64,000 nt of DNA from Clostridium sp. AT4 (lineage in GTDB: Bacteria > Bacillota > Clostridia > Lachnospirales > Lachnospiraceae). The notes below the pieces were generated by a model. That model made no database searches. It had not been told where the DNA came from and worked only from the letters and a program-made list of their open reading frames with translations. The stretch is from NCBI RefSeq assembly GCF_001517625.2, contig NZ_LN999828.1, forward strand, positions 2,044,661 through 2,108,660, given 5' to 3'. Below, piece by piece: positions 9,122 to 16,727 of the stretch (position 1 is its first letter; every line of letters begins with the position of its first letter). The position numbers were made by a program, and so were the translations under genes.

Positions 9122-9151
9122 ATTATAAACGCTCTCCCCTGTGATTGTAAA
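9122..9151 (-). promoter_or_regulatory. Predicted promoter of rho
   Basis: On the minus strand, TTTACA (9151-9146), an 18-base spacer and TATAAT (9127-9122) form a good vegetative promoter immediately after the rarA stop codon. It would give rho its own transcript with a 170-base leader. Confidence 0.65.
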
Positions 9152-9153
9152 GT

Positions 9154-10470
9154 TTAATTTTTAAGCCATTCCATATGGGCTTTCATCTGTGTTTCATATC
9201 CATTGTCCGACGGCCTGTAAAAGATACGGCCCTCCATGCCATCAGGCAGATACTGCTGGCGTACATAATGCTTGGGATAATCATGGGCGTAGAGATAGCC
9301 GTCTCCATGTCCTAAGGCTCCTGCGCCCTTATAATGCCTGTCCTGAAGATGCACGGGAACAGGCATGGCACGCTCCGTCTTTACCGCCTCCATGGCATCC
9401 TGAATAGCGCAGCAGGCCGCATTGCTCTTGGGTGCACAGGCCACATAGGTCACAGCCTGCGAAAGGATGATCTGAGCCTCCGGCAGACCGATGCGCTCTG
9501 CGGCCTGAGCGGCGCTTACCGCTACTGTCAATGCCTGGGGATCCGCATTTCCCACATCTTCTGCAGCGCAGATCATAATCCGGCGGGAAATAAACTTAAT
9601 ATCTTCACCTGCATAAATCATCCGCGCCAGATAGTACACAGCTGCATCCGGATCAGAGCCCCTCATACTTTTTATAAAAGCGGAAATGGTATCATAATGG
9701 CTGTCTCCGTCCTTATCGTAGCGCACAGCCCGCTTTTGGATGCATTCCTGAGCCGCTGCCAGATCAATGTGGATCTTCCCGTCCGGGCTTCGGTCTGTAG
9801 TAAGTACACCCAGCTCGACTGCATTTAAGGCAGCTCTGGCATCTCCATTGGCCGCATCTGCCAGGAACCGGGCTGCATCCGGCTCGATCACTGCATCATA
9901 TGTACCCATCCCCCGTTCCACATCCGTAATGGCTCTTTGGATCAGTTCCAGAATATCCTGCGTTTCCAGAGGCTTCAGCTCAAAAATGCGGGATCTGGAG
10001 ATAAGAGCGCTGTTGACCTCGAAATAAGGATTTTCCGTCGTAGCGCCGATAAGGATCAAGGTGCCGTCCTCTACAAAGGGAAGAAGATAATCCTGCTGTC
10101 CCTTGTTAAAGCGGTGGATCTCGTCTACAAACAAAATGGTTCTTTTGCCGTACATTCCCCTGCTGTCCTTTGCGGCGGCCACAATCTCCTCCATATCCTT
10201 TTTTCCGGCCACTGTGGCGTTGATCTGCTTAAATTCAGCGCTGGTGGTGTTGGCAATAACCTTTGCCAGCGTGGTTTTTCCGGTCCCTGGCGGGCCGTAG
10301 AAAATAAGAGATCCAAGTTTGTCCGCTTTGATGGCGCGGTAAAGGAGCTTGTCCTTTCCAATGATATGCTGCTGCCCCACCACCTCATCCAACGTCCTTG
10401 GGCGGAGACGGGAAGCGAGAGGCGCTTCCTTTTCCATTGTATTTTCTCTCATATAATCAAACAGATTCAT
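9154..10470 (-). CDS. rarA: Replication-associated recombination protein A (AAA+ ATPase)
   Basis: A 438-residue RarA/MgsA-type AAA+ ATPase, thought to act at stalled replication forks. Visible marks are the N-terminal LASRLRPRTLDEVVGQQHI, Walker A YGPPGTGKTTLA, Walker B ILFVDEIHRFNKGQQD, sensor 1 GATTENPYFEVNSALISR, and the C-terminal MgsA oligomerisation region with DPDAAVYYLARMI and GHGDGYLYAHDYPKH. The ATG at 10470 (MNLFDYM) is chosen; a TTG at 10491 would overlap the upstream gene. It lies 13 bases downstream of the polysaccharide deacetylase gene and is probably co-transcribed with it. Confidence 0.93.
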   Translation of the reverse strand: MNLFDYMRENTMEKEAPLASRLRPRTLDEVVGQQHIIGKDKLLYRAIKADKLGSLIFYGPPGTGKTTLAKVIANTTSAEFKQINATVAGKKDMEEIVAAAKDSRGMYGKRTILFVDEIHRFNKGQQDYLLPFVEDGTLILIGATTENPYFEVNSALISRSRIFELKPLETQDILELIQRAITDVERGMGTYDAVIEPDAARFLADAANGDARAALNAVELGVLTTDRSPDGKIHIDLAAAQECIQKRAVRYDKDGDSHYDTISAFIKSMRGSDPDAAVYYLARMIYAGEDIKFISRRIMICAAEDVGNADPQALTVAVSAAQAAERIGLPEAQIILSQAVTYVACAPKSNAACCAIQDAMEAVKTERAMPVPVHLQDRHYKGAGALGHGDGYLYAHDYPKHYVRQQYLPDGMEGRIFYRPSDNGYETQMKAHMEWLKN

Positions 10471-10483
10471 CTTTATCTCTCTT

Positions 10484-11176
10484 TCAGTCAATCATCAGTT
10501 CATCGGCTGTAACAAAGGTATATCCTTCTCTCTGGAGGATATCGATCAGCTCCAGAGCCGCTGACACAGATGTATCAAATATATCATGCATCAATATAAT
10601 ATCCCCATCCTCAGCTTCTTTCAAGACCTTCTTTACGATACGCTTCTGGTTTCTGAGCTTCCAGTCCAGGGAATCCACAGACCAGAGGACTGTCGTCATG
10701 CCGGACTGACACTCCAGCTCCTCGTTCCAGTCTCCGTAGGGCGGACGCATATATTGAGGTCGGGAGCCCGTAATGTCCTCGATCATCCCGCTGGTGCGGT
10801 CTACCGCCTCACAGACAGCCGCAGGACCCGCTTTTGTAAGGCGCACATGATTATAGCTGTGATTTCCGATCAGGTGGCCTTCTTCCTGCATCCGTTTTAC
10901 CAGAGCCTCGTTTCCCGGTATACAGCTTCCCATGAGAAAAAAGGTAGCAGGTACTCCCCGTTCCTTTAAACCATCTAAAAGAACCGGCGTATGGACGGGA
11001 TGGGGGCCGTCATCAAAAGTAAGAGCGAGATATTTTTCCGGCTCAAACGTACCCTCAGGTGCTGATGCCTCCCTGACCGTAACCGGAGCAGCCAAAAGGC
11101 AGATCAGATATGCCAGAAGGATAAAATCGGCGGACAAAACAGCCGACAACAGATGGACCCTGTGTTTCCACTTCAC
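10484..11176 (-). CDS. Polysaccharide deacetylase (NodB/CE4 family), membrane-anchored
   Basis: A 230-residue CE4 carbohydrate esterase. Residues about 8-32 form a signal anchor (LLSAVLSADFILLAYLICLL), placing the catalytic domain outside the membrane. NodB motifs are present: LTFDDGPHP (catalytic base Asp and metal Asp), HSYNH (metal His pair), RPPYGDWN, LWSVDSLDW and IILMHD. Such enzymes remove N-acetyl groups from peptidoglycan or other polymers. GGAGG lies just upstream of the ATG. It precedes rarA in a two-gene unit. The substrate cannot be told from sequence. Confidence 0.9.
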   Translation of the reverse strand: MKWKHRVHLLSAVLSADFILLAYLICLLAAPVTVREASAPEGTFEPEKYLALTFDDGPHPVHTPVLLDGLKERGVPATFFLMGSCIPGNEALVKRMQEEGHLIGNHSYNHVRLTKAGPAAVCEAVDRTSGMIEDITGSRPQYMRPPYGDWNEELECQSGMTTVLWSVDSLDWKLRNQKRIVKKVLKEAEDGDIILMHDIFDTSVSAALELIDILQREGYTFVTADELMID

Positions 11177-11274
11177 ATTCAGGCCTCCGGGCAGATTGGT
11201 AGATTGATTTATTTATATGAGGGAGAATGTAGAAATAGACGGATCGCTTCAAATAATTTGAGGCCCTGTTTTTT
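11177..11274. other. Intergenic region with a weak hairpin facing the module
   Basis: This stretch holds no gene. An AT-rich palindrome (CTTCAAATAATTTGAGG at about 11248-11264) followed by CCCTGTTTTTT reads as a weak terminator pointing right towards the HipA-like module. The same layout of hairpin then CTGTTTTT occurs in mirror image at the right edge (13503-13532). Confidence 0.35.
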
Positions 11275-11330
11275 CATAAAAATGAAGCTGCTGCTCCAGT
11301 AGATTATTTATCTGCTTTTGCAACAGCCCC
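11275..11330. repeat. Left copy of a 56-60 bp inverted repeat bounding the HipA-like module
   Basis: The reverse complement of this 56-base block matches 13439-13498 with two substitutions and one 4-base insertion (CTGC) in the other copy. Its inner end reads ACAGCCCC and its outer end CATAAAAATG. The GGGGCTGTTGCAAAAG-like end resembles insertion-sequence termini, but no transposase or complete element is present. Confidence 0.85.
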
Positions 11331-11430
11331 GTTCCATATAACACCAGACAGCTGACACTGCCGGGACAAGATTAACGTTTGCTGAACTGAGAACGCTTGG
11401 CTTCTCATTACTCCTCAGAACACCTCGAAA

Positions 11431-11766
11431 CTACATGTGTTCAATATAAAATTCATCCTGACAACTTCTCCCTTCATTTTTTAATAGTAATTTATGCTCG
11501 TCATAGGAACGCATTCCATTCACCCGAAGTATTTCTCCTATATTCTGTCTGCTACTTGGAATAATTCTACTCTGTACCCAACGCATACTCCAGTCTGAAT
11601 TCATGGTCCGGATACCTTTTTTTAAAAATAGCGACATCATAAACGGAGTTTCCTTAGGAGTAACATTTTCTGGAATATCTATTGTGTATTTCTTTGTTCT
11701 TTCATCATAATTTAATATTCCGACGATTTTATTTCTATTATTTCTCTTGATTGCGTACCTGTTCAA
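11431..11766 (-). CDS. Small protein of unknown function beside the HipA-like kinase
   Basis: A 111-residue hydrophilic protein that I cannot assign to a family. It overlaps the 3' end of the kinase gene by 29 bases and uses a TTG start (11766) placed 6 bases after AAGGTGG, so translation is probably coupled to the kinase. Basic and aromatic patches such as MRWVQSRIIPSSRQNIGEIL and the acidic end CQDEFYIEHM are seen; there is no signal peptide, membrane segment or obvious HTH. By position it could be an N-terminal-lobe partner or antitoxin of a split HipA system, like the small partners in multi-part HipA systems; this is inference only. Confidence 0.65.
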   Translation of the reverse strand: MNRYAIKRNNRNKIVGILNYDERTKKYTIDIPENVTPKETPFMMSLFLKKGIRTMNSDWSMRWVQSRIIPSSRQNIGEILRVNGMRSYDEHKLLLKNEGRSCQDEFYIEHM

Positions 11767-12565
11767 AAAAACACCACCTTTTCCAAATCATTTCCCAGAT
11801 TTTATTCCTATGAACCTCTGATAAAACATGATCTATACCATTGAAAATATAATCCTGATCTTCTATTTTCAGTTTCCAAATCTGTAAATCGTATTCTTTT
11901 GGTATCAATAACAGATTATACTCTAGAGATTTTGAGCCGATATAATTATTAACTGGAAAATCTCTCATCACGTCTATTTCTTTCAGAAGTTTTTCATCAC
12001 CATATGTTGAAAACAATAACGATACTCCCTGATCAAACAAAGGTGCCATTCTCACACTGTCTTCTTCATCATTTCTTAACACTTCCAGATTGCTTCCGTG
12101 CCGATCTCTATTAGCAATCAAATAATCAATACAGAACATCTGGTACATATATAATCCCCAACCGTTTCTTATTGCAAACTCTAACGGAGATTCATTACCT
12201 TCTTTTTGCAAATCATAATACAAATCATACGCCAGCTTTTCTTCATTGTCCTTACGAAAATTTTCTGAAACAGAAACCCATGTTTCTTGTTCTTTACCAT
12301 CAATAACAATCCTTGCATGTATCAGTTTATACTTTACATGCGGAATTCTCAAAACATCCATCACCCGGCTTACAATCAATTCATTGACACACTCATGACC
12401 AAATACCCCACGATAACTATCATAATTCGATAATTTATAATATAATCTTTTCCCATTCACTTCTTCATACGCCTTCAAAAAGCACCCTGGAGTTCCCGGT
12501 GACATTTTTTTTGCCGCCCAGTCCAGATGTTTCATATCCTGTAATTCACAAATAATATCCTGCAC
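11738..12565 (-). CDS. HipA-like / CtkA-like protein kinase
   Basis: A 275-residue protein with the HipA C-terminal kinase fold (PI3/4-kinase-like). The ATP-binding lysine is probably K44 in LYYKLSNYDS, the catalytic loop is YLIANRDRHGSN (D154, N159) and the metal-binding aspartate is D178 in APLFDQGVSLL. It lacks the HipA N-terminal domain, and no HipB-type HTH antitoxin is nearby, which fits short CtkA-like kinases. HipA kinases of toxin-antitoxin systems phosphorylate targets such as glutamyl-tRNA synthetase; the target here is unknown. The start is GTG at 12565 behind TGAGGTGA. The gene is visibly AT-rich compared with its flanks, suggesting transfer. Confidence 0.8.
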   Translation of the reverse strand: MQDIICELQDMKHLDWAAKKMSPGTPGCFLKAYEEVNGKRLYYKLSNYDSYRGVFGHECVNELIVSRVMDVLRIPHVKYKLIHARIVIDGKEQETWVSVSENFRKDNEEKLAYDLYYDLQKEGNESPLEFAIRNGWGLYMYQMFCIDYLIANRDRHGSNLEVLRNDEEDSVRMAPLFDQGVSLLFSTYGDEKLLKEIDVMRDFPVNNYIGSKSLEYNLLLIPKEYDLQIWKLKIEDQDYIFNGIDHVLSEVHRNKIWEMIWKRWCFFEQVRNQEK

Positions 12566-12588
12566 TATGTCACCTCATCTCAAAGATT

Positions 12589-13326
12589 TTATTGTTCATC
12601 TGGCTCAAATTGATCTGGATAACTGTCACTTCCCCCATATCCGCACACCCTCATCCTAGGAGAATTACAAACAGGCAGCAAAAATTCCGGTTTATAATAT
12701 TCTCCCTCTTCATCACTTTCCGCCTTTAAACACTCATCACACCAAAAAGGCTCTCCTTCATAATATCCTTCTGGATTAACCCATTTCGCCTCGTTTTGTT
12801 CGCAGTTACTGCAAAGAATTTTAGGAGGATTATTTCTTGATAAAATTACAATTTCATTATTCTTTTTTTCTCCATCGCGACAGCTATGTATACTTAATAC
12901 CAATTCTGTGGTTGAACCAAAATCATATTCATATAAAAAGTTATCGCCGACATCCACAACGTCTTTTAATCGATAATTCATATTTCTGGAAGGTTTTCCC
13001 CAAAAAGGATCCGTATCCGGATTGCTTTCATATTGTTCTCCATGAATCGTGAATGCGCTCAGATGTCCGCAGCATTCTACCCATATGTCACGGATAAACA
13101 CATCCAGTTCTTTTAGCGTAGTATTCTCGCTTGCTTCTACGATTAACCAATAATCTTTTTGATATTTTCCAGTAATAACAACCTGAAAATATTGACATAT
13201 TCTTTTTCTTTTTTCTTCAGCAAGCTTTGCGCTTCTCTTTTTGCACGCCTGCAAATGGCGCAGCATACCGCTTTTTGTATACTCTTTTCCACAATACTTA
13301 CAAAATCCTTTTGTTTGAACCGCCAT
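12589..13326 (-). CDS. pRiA4b ORF-3-like protein with N-terminal zinc finger
   Basis: A 245-residue protein. Residues about 8-30 form a C2H2-like finger (CKYCGKEYTKSGMLRHLQAC). A PRiA4_ORF3-type domain (about 42-150) follows, with VVITGKYQKDYWLIVEASEN, NTTLKELDVFIRDIW and HLSAFTIHGEQY, a fold reported in mobile-element and plasmid proteins (also annotated 'IS1096 passenger TnpR-like'). A further Cys-x-x-Cys pair set (CSNCEQN...WCDECL) suggests a second zinc site near 170-200. It is first in the minus-strand module, 23 bases ahead of the HipA-like kinase. Its molecular function is not established; a DNA-binding or regulatory role is a guess. Confidence 0.8.
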   Translation of the reverse strand: MAVQTKGFCKYCGKEYTKSGMLRHLQACKKRSAKLAEEKRKRICQYFQVVITGKYQKDYWLIVEASENTTLKELDVFIRDIWVECCGHLSAFTIHGEQYESNPDTDPFWGKPSRNMNYRLKDVVDVGDNFLYEYDFGSTTELVLSIHSCRDGEKKNNEIVILSRNNPPKILCSNCEQNEAKWVNPEGYYEGEPFWCDECLKAESDEEGEYYKPEFLLPVCNSPRMRVCGYGGSDSYPDQFEPDEQ

Positions 13327-13401
13327 TCTTTTATCTCCAATCCATCTGCTTTTTCGTGTATATTAGCATCTAATGCACATCTACCGTTTTTCCTATAAGA
13401 A

Positions 13402-13410
13402 AGTATAACA
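13402..13410 (-). promoter_or_regulatory. Possible extended -10 promoter of the HipA-like module
   Basis: TGTTATACT on the minus strand (13410-13402) has the TGnTATAnT form of an extended -10 element, about 75 bases before the first ATG of the module and inside the right repeat boundary. No clear -35 box is seen. Confidence 0.4.
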
Positions 13411-13438
13411 TTATCTTATTAAAAAATACATAGAAAAA

Positions 13439-13498
13439 GGGGCTGTCTGCTGCAAAAGCAGATAAATAATCTACTGGAGTAGCAGCTCCATTTTTATG
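13439..13498. repeat. Right copy of the inverted repeat bounding the HipA-like module
   Basis: This 60-base block begins GGGGCTGTCTGCTGCAAAAG and ends CATTTTTATG. It is the inverted partner of 11275-11330 (54 of 56 aligned bases identical, plus a 4-base CTGC insertion). Together the copies enclose three genes and about 2.1 kb. No target-site duplication is evident at the outer edges. Confidence 0.85.
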
Positions 13499-13502
13499 TC
13501 CT

Positions 13503-13532
13503 AAAAACAGAAAACGGACTCCGAAGAGTCCG
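13503..13532 (-). terminator. Terminator of the GH25 lysozyme gene
   Basis: On the minus strand a perfect 7-bp stem, CGGACTC/GAGTCCG with a TTCG tetraloop (13532-13515), is followed by TTTTCTGTTTTT. It lies 50 bases after the lysozyme stop and just outside the right inverted repeat. Confidence 0.85.
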
Positions 13533-13584
13533 CAATCCATAGTATAATAAGATCGGTCGAGTAAATTTTTTGCATATGCCCCTT

Positions 13585-15447
13585 CTACACTCCCGGCTTC
13601 TCCCCCGCCGCTACCTGCCCCTGGGAGGGAGCAGAGCTGACACCGGGGCCGCCGTTGATTCCTGTAACAGGAGCTGAGGGCTCTGGAACGTTTTGGGAGG
13701 AAGAGCTGTTTCCGCTTCCGTTTGACGGGATAATAATGGGGTTAGAGGATGTGCCGGAGCTGCCGGAAGCCGTTCCTGCACTGTCGGACGCGCTCTCCTG
13801 GTTTGTGGAACCGCTTTCCTCCTGCCCCTGAGGAATCAGATGGCCGTCTGCTGCTGCCTCATAAACAGCGCCGCCGATCTCCAGCGTCTGTCCTGCAGCC
13901 ATGCGTCCTGTGGAGGGATCCATATAATAATGGAGACCGTTTACCTCGATCATGCCCGTGGTCATCGCTCCGCTTCCGTCAAAATAATACCAGGCTCCAT
14001 CCATCTCACGCCAGCCGGTCGCCATCACGCCGGAGCCCTTCAGATAATACCGCTTTCCGCCTTCACTCAGCCAGCCGGTCTGCATCACGCCGTTTGTATC
14101 TGAGCAATACCAGGAGCCATTATCCTGGATCCAGCCCTTTGCCAGGGCACCTGATGCGTCCAGATAGTACCATTTGCCGTTTTGGTTTGTCCATCCAACC
14201 GCCATTTTTCCGGAAGACTCCATATAATACCGCTTTCCGTCTGCATCCAGCCAGCCGGTCTGCATGATACCGTTGGAGTCTGTATAATACCAGGCTCCAT
14301 TGTCCTCTATCCAGCCTTTTTTAACAGCTCCTGAGCTTCCCAGATAGTACCATTTTCCCTGATCCTGACGCCAGCCAGTCTGCATCTTTCCCGTGGTCTC
14401 GTCCAGATAATAACGGCTGCCGGATACCGTGATCCAGCCCGTGGACGCAAGGCCTTCGCTGTCCATATAATACCAGTCTGAACTATCCTGAGCCCAGGCG
14501 TTTTTCTGTTTGGCATAGTTGCTGTAATAATACCGTTTCCCGTTAATGGTACGCCAGGTATTGGCCGGAATCTGGCCGGAGAAATCCTTAAATTGGAAAT
14601 CAATATCCACATTTCCATTGATTCCCTTTACAGAACCGGTGCTGGTCGCCTGCCACATAACAGGGTTCTGGTAGCTGGGACGGGCAGAATAACGGGCTAC
14701 CCATACGGGATAATCCATCAGGCTCATATCCAGCTTATTTTTCAGCCAGTTTTCATTTGCATAGACAATCGGATAATATCCGGAATCGGATATCTTTTTG
14801 CAGAACGCATTTGCGATCGCTGCCAGCTCCTCTTTTGAAAGGTTTCCCTGAGTAGAATCCTCCATATCGAAAGCTACAGGATAAGAAACAGGATAATCAT
14901 GGATCAGATCCAGCACAAAATCGGCCTCTGCCTCTGCCATTTCCACCGTTACCGCCAATGAGTAAATATACACGCCCACCTTCACGCCGGCGGCGCTGGC
15001 CTGCTGGATATTCCGGTGAAAATAGGGATCTACCACTCCCTTGGAACGGGTTCCCAGCATCACGAAGGACACGTCATCTGCTGCGACCTGGCTCCAGTTG
15101 ATCTCCCCCTGCCATCTGGATACGTCAATTCCTCTGGCAAGCACATTTTGAATGGCACTTCCGTCCGGCATCTGATAGACGCCGTTTACCTTTTTCCATG
15201 CATTTGGATTGGTCTGGTCTGCTCCTTTTGCATTCTCAGAAGTGCTGGAGGCAGAAGGCACATTGCCGGTTCCTCCAGATCCTCCTGTTTCTCCCGGGCC
15301 TCCTGCAGCAGACGCTCCAACAGACGCCGGCATTTCTCCCGGCCCTGCAGCGTAGGCCGTATACGCAGACCCAAGGGTTCCTGCGCCCAGAATTCCAGCC
15401 AGGACAAGTGCCTGGCAGCGCTTTCTCATCTCCTGTCTCTTTTTCAT
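13585..15447 (-). CDS. Secreted GH25 lysozyme with cell-wall-binding repeats
   Basis: A 620-residue exported muramidase. A signal peptide (residues 1-34, ending AYTAYAA) is followed by a Gly/Ser/Pro linker and a GH25 domain (about 106-300) beginning GIDVSRWQGEINW and carrying the acidic catalytic motif FDMEDS near 193-198. About ten cell-wall-binding repeats (about 310-540) of the type GWRQDQGKWYYLGSSGAVKKGW come next, then a low-complexity Ser/Gly/Pro tail ending in a TGINGGPGVS-like motif. It should cut the glycan strands of peptidoglycan while tethered by the repeats. The ATG at 15447 is preferred over upstream codons because TAAGGAGAGG precedes it. Confidence 0.93.
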   Translation of the reverse strand: MKKRQEMRKRCQALVLAGILGAGTLGSAYTAYAAGPGEMPASVGASAAGGPGETGGSGGTGNVPSASSTSENAKGADQTNPNAWKKVNGVYQMPDGSAIQNVLARGIDVSRWQGEINWSQVAADDVSFVMLGTRSKGVVDPYFHRNIQQASAAGVKVGVYIYSLAVTVEMAEAEADFVLDLIHDYPVSYPVAFDMEDSTQGNLSKEELAAIANAFCKKISDSGYYPIVYANENWLKNKLDMSLMDYPVWVARYSARPSYQNPVMWQATSTGSVKGINGNVDIDFQFKDFSGQIPANTWRTINGKRYYYSNYAKQKNAWAQDSSDWYYMDSEGLASTGWITVSGSRYYLDETTGKMQTGWRQDQGKWYYLGSSGAVKKGWIEDNGAWYYTDSNGIMQTGWLDADGKRYYMESSGKMAVGWTNQNGKWYYLDASGALAKGWIQDNGSWYCSDTNGVMQTGWLSEGGKRYYLKGSGVMATGWREMDGAWYYFDGSGAMTTGMIEVNGLHYYMDPSTGRMAAGQTLEIGGAVYEAAADGHLIPQGQEESGSTNQESASDSAGTASGSSGTSSNPIIIPSNGSGNSSSSQNVPEPSAPVTGINGGPGVSSAPSQGQVAAGEKPGV

Positions 15448-15566
15448 TTTCCTCTCCTTATATCGTACTGATAGCAAAAACGGAGGATGCTGTCAGCCAG
15501 TCCCGCCGCAGCATCCCCCTTTATCAACTTGTCCTTGTCACATGTTTCCATATCGGATTTCTCTTA

Positions 15567-16595
15567 TCAGCCTGGTCCATCTGTGCGTCCGGCTTCCAGA
15601 GAGCCGCTGCTGGAAGGACCGCTGGAGCTGGTGGAACCTGGACCAGATGAGCTGGAACTGCCAGAAGTTTTTGATACGCCGGGGCCGCCGTTTTCACCGG
15701 TTACGCCGCCTCCGGAAGACTGGTTTCCTGCAGCCGGCGTCTGTGCAGATACGCCGTTTGCATTCTGGCATACGCCGGATGCGTCAAAATTGTAGGAGGT
15801 ACCGTTGATATTTAAGGTAGTTCCTGCTGTCATCACGCCGCCGTCTGCCGGATTTAAGTAATAATACTTGCTGTCGACCAGGATCCAGCCTGTCATCAGG
15901 TGACCGTTGCTGTTGAAGTAGTACCACTTGCCGTCGATCTGCTTCCAGCCTACAGACATCTTTCCGTTTGTCATATCCATATAGTACTTGCTGCCCTCGC
16001 TATCGCTGAGCCAGCCGATGAGCATACGTCCGTCTGTATTCAGATAGAAGTAATCCTGGTCTACCTTTGCCCAGCCGGTCATCATCTTTCCGTCTGTGCC
16101 GAACAGATACCAGTTGTCCTGAATCTGAGCCCATGCGTTCACAACACACTTGCCGTTTTCCTGGAAATAATACCAGGCTCCGTCCATCTCACGCCAGCCG
16201 GTTCCCATGCTGCCGTCGCCGCGCATAAAATAGTAATCATCGCCAATACGCAGCCAGCCCGTAACCATGGTGCCGTCCTCCAGCATATAGTACCATTTGC
16301 CGTATTCCGGATTGATCCAGCCCTTTGCCATCAGGCCGCCCGGACGGAAGAAATACCATTTTCCATCAATCTGCTTAAAACCAGTGGTCATATAGCCGGT
16401 AGAAAGATCCATATAGTAATAACCCTCGCTGGTCTGAAGCCAGCCTGTGTGGGTCTTTCCCTGGTTAATATAGGTCCAGTGATCGTTTGTCTTGGTCCAG
16501 CCGTCTGCCGCATAGGATGTAACCGCCATTCCCAGGGCCATGGCGCTGATCACGCCGGCTGCGGTCAAAGCCGCCAGACATTTCTTACGTTTCAT
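15567..16595 (-). CDS. Secreted cell-wall-binding-repeat protein
   Basis: A 342-residue exported protein made almost only of cell-wall-binding repeats. The signal peptide is residues 1-30 (AMALGMAVTSYAA). The repeats (about 31-265) include GWLQTSEGYYYMD, GWAKVDQDYFYLN and GWKQIDGKWYYFN. The tail is Ser/Gly-rich and carries VTGENGGPGVSKTSG, nearly matching the tail of the lysozyme downstream. There is no catalytic domain, so it may be a structural or scaffold choline-binding protein. AGGAGG lies just before the ATG. The lysozyme gene begins 119 bases further on, on the same strand. Confidence 0.9.
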   Translation of the reverse strand: MKRKKCLAALTAAGVISAMALGMAVTSYAADGWTKTNDHWTYINQGKTHTGWLQTSEGYYYMDLSTGYMTTGFKQIDGKWYFFRPGGLMAKGWINPEYGKWYYMLEDGTMVTGWLRIGDDYYFMRGDGSMGTGWREMDGAWYYFQENGKCVVNAWAQIQDNWYLFGTDGKMMTGWAKVDQDYFYLNTDGRMLIGWLSDSEGSKYYMDMTNGKMSVGWKQIDGKWYYFNSNGHLMTGWILVDSKYYYLNPADGGVMTAGTTLNINGTSYNFDASGVCQNANGVSAQTPAAGNQSSGGGVTGENGGPGVSKTSGSSSSSGPGSTSSSGPSSSGSLEAGRTDGPG

Positions 16596-16659
16596 GCCTT
16601 TTCCTCCTCATTCTTCTGTATATAAGCCCCTTTGTCTGTTTCGGGTTTTCATCCTTTTA

Positions 16660-16680
16660 ATTATAGCACAGATTATCTGT
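16660..16680 (-). promoter_or_regulatory. -10 box with adjoining palindromic operator-like site
   Basis: On the minus strand TATAAT (16665-16660) is preceded two bases upstream by the perfect palindrome ACAGATAATCTGT (16680-16668), which falls where the -10/-35 spacer would be. It lies about 65 bases before the cell-wall-binding protein gene. The -35 box is poor, which fits a regulated promoter. Confidence 0.5.
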
Positions 16681-16727
16681 AAGGAAGGTAACAATTTTAT
16701 TACAATTTCCGTAAATTTTCATACCTG

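Noticed and set aside
11275-13498. A complete insertion sequence or composite transposon
   Set aside because: No transposase gene or remnant is present inside or next to the repeats, and no target duplication is seen.
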